Source: an uncultured Porphyromonadaceae bacterium
Lineage (GTDB): Bacteria; Bacteroidota; Bacteroidia; Bacteroidales; Muribaculaceae
Assembly (NCBI GenBank): GCA_947174335.1
Contig: CAMWIM010000017.1
Location: forward strand, 1 to 37,070
DNA: 37,070 nucleotides
Reading direction: 5' to 3'
Position 1 is the stretch's first letter. Each line of letters begins with the position of its first letter. Both the position numbers and the translations under genes were made by a program. Below are positions 35,181 to 37,070 of this stretch, one piece after another. The notes beneath the pieces are model-generated. The model saw nothing but the letters and a program-made list of their open reading frames with translations, ran no database searches and was not told the origin of the DNA.

Positions 35181-35499
35181 AACCTCTTTTGACAACCGGC
35201 ATCACAACCGAGAACGTTAGAAAGACATATCCAAACGTAATGAGACACAAGAAAATATAATCACTGATCTGTATCACCGGATTAGTATAAAGACCGGTCA
35301 GCTGTCTAACAAGCATTATCGTCAAAACAATGAACGACAATACAAAACTTGCAATTTCCCATCCCGAGAACAAACGGCGTCTTCGTTCGGGCAATCTGTT
35401 CATCGTTTTGCTCACAAACCATTCGTCTTTACGCTCTGTCGGCAGGTTTTCTTTAAGAAACTCTGCTATATTTTTATCGGTTAACTTATTGTTATTCAT
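35179..35499 (-). CDS. Small two-helix membrane protein, possible anti-sigma factor
   Basis: A 106-aa protein. A cytoplasmic N-terminal domain of ~45 residues ends in WFVSKTMNRLPERRRRL, then two membrane helices (about 48-66 and 80-100) complete it. The short helix plus the F/W-x4-M-x-x-LP-x-R motif just before the first membrane helix resembles the small anti-sigma-like proteins (DUF5056 type) coded after ECF sigma genes in Bacteroidetes. It starts 12 bases after the sigma gene, so co-transcription and a role in holding the sigma factor at the membrane are inferred. No zinc (ZAS) motif is seen, and homology is by eye. Confidence 0.65.
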   Translation of the reverse strand: MNNNKLTDKNIAEFLKENLPTERKDEWFVSKTMNRLPERRRRLFSGWEIASFVLSFIVLTIMLVRQLTGLYTNPVIQISDYIFLCLITFGYVFLTFSVVMPVVKRG

Positions 35500-35511
35500 A
35501 ACTATTATTTT

Positions 35512-36039
35512 TTAACGGTTCATCACATCAGCCATCTTTACACGTGCTCGCGAAAGATAGCTTTTCACTGTACCCTCAGGACAACCGAGAATATCGGCTA
35601 CCTTTTTAATGGGCATATCTTCAATATAAAACAATAAAACTATAGATTTTTCAGTATCGTTCAACGATGCCATGCAATGTTCAAGATCGATTTTCGCATC
35701 GCTTGCCGCTCCTGTTTCAGCCGACAATTCAGGAATGACTACCTCATCGGCCGACACTTCACGGTTACGGCGTTTCCAATCGATAAATTCATTGTAGGCA
35801 ATGCGATAGAGCCACGTTTTGAATTTAGAGATACCTTTGAAAGACCTTATCGAAAGATAAGCTCTCAAAAAAGTATCCTGTGACAAATCATCAGTTAAAG
35901 CCGCATCGTTACCGGTGAGATTGAAAAGGAAACGGCGCAGTCCCCCTTCATACTCGGTAACAAGCCTGCCGAATGCATCGCGGTCATCAGCCGCGACACA
36001 TCTGGCAATCAGCTTTAACTCTTCAAAACGTGACAACAT
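35512..36039 (-). CDS. ECF-type RNA polymerase sigma factor
   Basis: A 175-aa sigma-70-family factor with only regions 2 and 4, the ECF layout. Region 2 (about 15-90) includes DDLSQDTFLRAYLSIRSF and FKTWLYRIAYNEFIDWKRR for core binding and -10 recognition; region 4 (about 120-170) includes LPIKKVADILGCPEGTVKSYLSRAR (here MPIKKVADILGCPEGTVKS), the helix-turn-helix for the -35 element. It is not next to a FecR/SusC pair, so it is unlike the common Bacteroidetes iron- or glycan-sensing sigmas. It lies between a DUF6249-like gene (22-base gap) and a small membrane protein (12-base gap). Confidence 0.93.
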   Translation of the reverse strand: MLSRFEELKLIARCVAADDRDAFGRLVTEYEGGLRRFLFNLTGNDAALTDDLSQDTFLRAYLSIRSFKGISKFKTWLYRIAYNEFIDWKRRNREVSADEVVIPELSAETGAASDAKIDLEHCMASLNDTEKSIVLLFYIEDMPIKKVADILGCPEGTVKSYLSRARVKMADVMNR

Positions 36040-36061
36040 CAGCTATCGCTCGTTTCAGTTA

Positions 36062-36877
36062 TTATTTTTTAATGATATTGTAATAGGTAAGCAACTGTCC
36101 TGCTCCGATCATCAACGGAATGATACCGATTACCGCAACCGCCCGCGCCTCCCAAACCGTAAATATTATCGCAAAGCCAATACCTATTGCAACGTTACGC
36201 CAACCATTTTCAAAGTTACGGGTTTTGCGGTAAACCGGGGGGATAGGCTGTGACGGTTGGGGAGCATTCTCGGTTGAATCTTCCACAACTCCCACCGTTT
36301 CGTTGTCATTCTTAGCCGTATTGTCATATTTAATATCGACCGACCAGCCGCGGTCTGACGACGGATTGTAAAATACTTCGGGCAACTGATAGTTATTCTC
36401 TATAGCCTTTGCTATTAACTCATTGCGGTTCTTGGCTCGGCGATAGAAAAAGTGAAGGACAGCCAAAACAACCAAGAGGAAAAACACAACAATCACAACC
36501 GTAATAAATGTCACTTGCACCATTCTGACACGCGAACGTTCAAGGTTATAATAATTAGAATCACTTGCCGATTTAACTTCTATAGTCAAGCCCTCGACAG
36601 TTACATTTAATGGTGCGGACTTAACAGTATTGCTGACAACGGCTCTCACTGTATCTCCGGCAGCATTTACCGAGAAAAGCGTGTCGTTGACCGACGACGA
36701 AATTTCAGACATCTTTTCTTGAATGTTTTCGGCAAGACGCTCCGAAAAGCTCGATCTGATTTCCTCGACAATCTTTTTAGTGTCAGGTTCTGACGGTCTT
36801 GACGGTGCCGGAACGCACGACATCAACATTGTCATGACAACGGCAACAATAGGGATTAAAAGGTTCTTTTGTTTCAT
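36062..36877 (-). CDS. DUF6249-like membrane lipoprotein, first gene of the sigma operon
   Basis: A 271-aa protein. The N-terminus (MKQKNLLIPIVAVVMTMLMSC) looks like a lipoprotein signal with lipobox LMSC (Cys21). A helical, Ser/Glu-rich segment (~30-115) precedes a strong membrane helix (~120-142, VTFITVVIVVFFLLVVLAVL), a cytoplasmic basic and Pro/Asp-rich stretch, and a C-terminal pair of hydrophobic segments (VAIGIGFAIIFTVWEARAVAVIGIIPLMIG, split here as VAIGIGFAIIF and AVIGIIPLMIG). This matches the DUF6249 type by eye. Function unknown; as first gene of a sigma-factor operon it may sense envelope state. Confidence 0.72.
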   Translation of the reverse strand: MKQKNLLIPIVAVVMTMLMSCVPAPSRPSEPDTKKIVEEIRSSFSERLAENIQEKMSEISSSVNDTLFSVNAAGDTVRAVVSNTVKSAPLNVTVEGLTIEVKSASDSNYYNLERSRVRMVQVTFITVVIVVFFLLVVLAVLHFFYRRAKNRNELIAKAIENNYQLPEVFYNPSSDRGWSVDIKYDNTAKNDNETVGVVEDSTENAPQPSQPIPPVYRKTRNFENGWRNVAIGIGFAIIFTVWEARAVAVIGIIPLMIGAGQLLTYYNIIKK

Positions 36878-36946
36878 ATTGATAATTTTTTATTGATATC
36901 TTTGTTTATTTCTGTATGTTTGACGAATAACCAATGCTTGAGGTTG

Positions 36947-36954
36947 CAAAGATA
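36947..36954 (-). promoter_or_regulatory. -7 element of the sigma-factor operon
   Basis: Minus-strand TATCTTTG matches TAnnTTTG, about 70 bases upstream of the ATG at 36877. There is no good TTG at -33, as expected if an alternative (ECF) sigma factor or an activator reads this promoter, but this is not proof. Confidence 0.5.
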
Positions 36955-36994
36955 ATCAAAAAAACTGCTTTTTAACTCTTATTAAGAATAAGAA

Positions 36995-37026
36995 AAAAGT
37001 GTCACACCTTTCGGCATGACACTTTT
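36995..37026 (-). terminator. Terminator of an off-window minus-strand gene
   Basis: AAAAGTGTCA (36995-37004) pairs perfectly with TGACACTTTT (37017-37026); a T run on the minus strand follows. It likely ends a gene to the right of the window. The last ~44 bases show no open frame that I can claim. Confidence 0.78.
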
Positions 37027-37070
37027 CACATCGCAAACTTGCTATATTCCTATTGTTTTATTTATTTCTC

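Noticed and set aside
37027-37070. 3' end of a minus-strand gene at the right edge
   Set aside because: All three minus frames contain stops within 44 bases, so no coding claim can be made, although the terminator suggests a gene nearby.
1-37070. tRNA, rRNA, CRISPR, insertion sequence or prophage
   Set aside because: None was seen by eye: no tRNA cloverleaf, no regular direct repeats, no transposase or integrase frame.

Overview
The window looks like a Bacteroidales chromosome segment. Support comes from promoters of the TTG-N19-22-TAnnTTTG type in front of many genes, the absence of clear Shine-Dalgarno sequences, a sodium-pumping methylmalonyl-CoA decarboxylase operon of the Bacteroides type, an OmpA-family porin, and C69, tricorn-like and DUF5686 proteins typical of gut Bacteroidales. 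A member of Muribaculaceae is possible, but I cannot prove the family from sequence alone. No mobile element, CRISPR array, rRNA or tRNA gene was found. Most genes are housekeeping or conserved accessory genes.

Layout, left to right. 1-1867: a terminator of an off-window gene and an exported C69 dipeptidase. 2024-6717 (+): a five-gene operon (epimerase, carboxyltransferase, OadG-like subunit fused to a lamin-tail domain, biotin carrier, sodium-pump beta subunit) for methylmalonyl-CoA to propionyl-CoA, the end of the succinate-propionate pathway. 6993-7340: a small unknown protein. 7512-10870 (+): aspS, a Nif3-like protein and a zinc-ribbon coiled-coil protein. 11039-12750 (+): a lipoprotein translationally coupled to a PhnP-like metallo-hydrolase. 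12992-14905: dnaK, preceded by an unusual sigma-54-like promoter with an upstream palindrome. 15038-15512: an intact small antitoxin-like gene overlapping a wrecked zeta-toxin gene. 15575-16483 (-): a membrane-anchored LytM protein that lacks catalytic residues. 16747-17958 (+): an OmpA-family porin.

18067-19467 (-): a second C69 dipeptidase. 19613-25357 (-): the full glycine cleavage operon gcvT-gcvH-gcvPA-gcvPB-lpdA, with the P-protein split in two and a terminator-like hairpin inside the operon. 25562-25930 (-): rplS with a structured leader. 26077-31683 (-): a DUF5686 outer-membrane protein, two probable base-repair proteins (AlkD-like and UDG superfamily), ridA and a YihY-family membrane protein. 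31875-35129 (+): a large exported tricorn-like protease, divergent from yihY. 35179-36877 (-): an ECF sigma factor between a DUF6249 membrane protein and a small two-helix membrane protein that may be its anti-sigma factor.

The best candidates for something new are the lamin-tail/OadG fusion, the sigma-54-like dnaK control region, the intra-operon hairpin in gcv, the ECF sigma module and the decayed toxin-antitoxin pair. None is proven to be an undescribed system.
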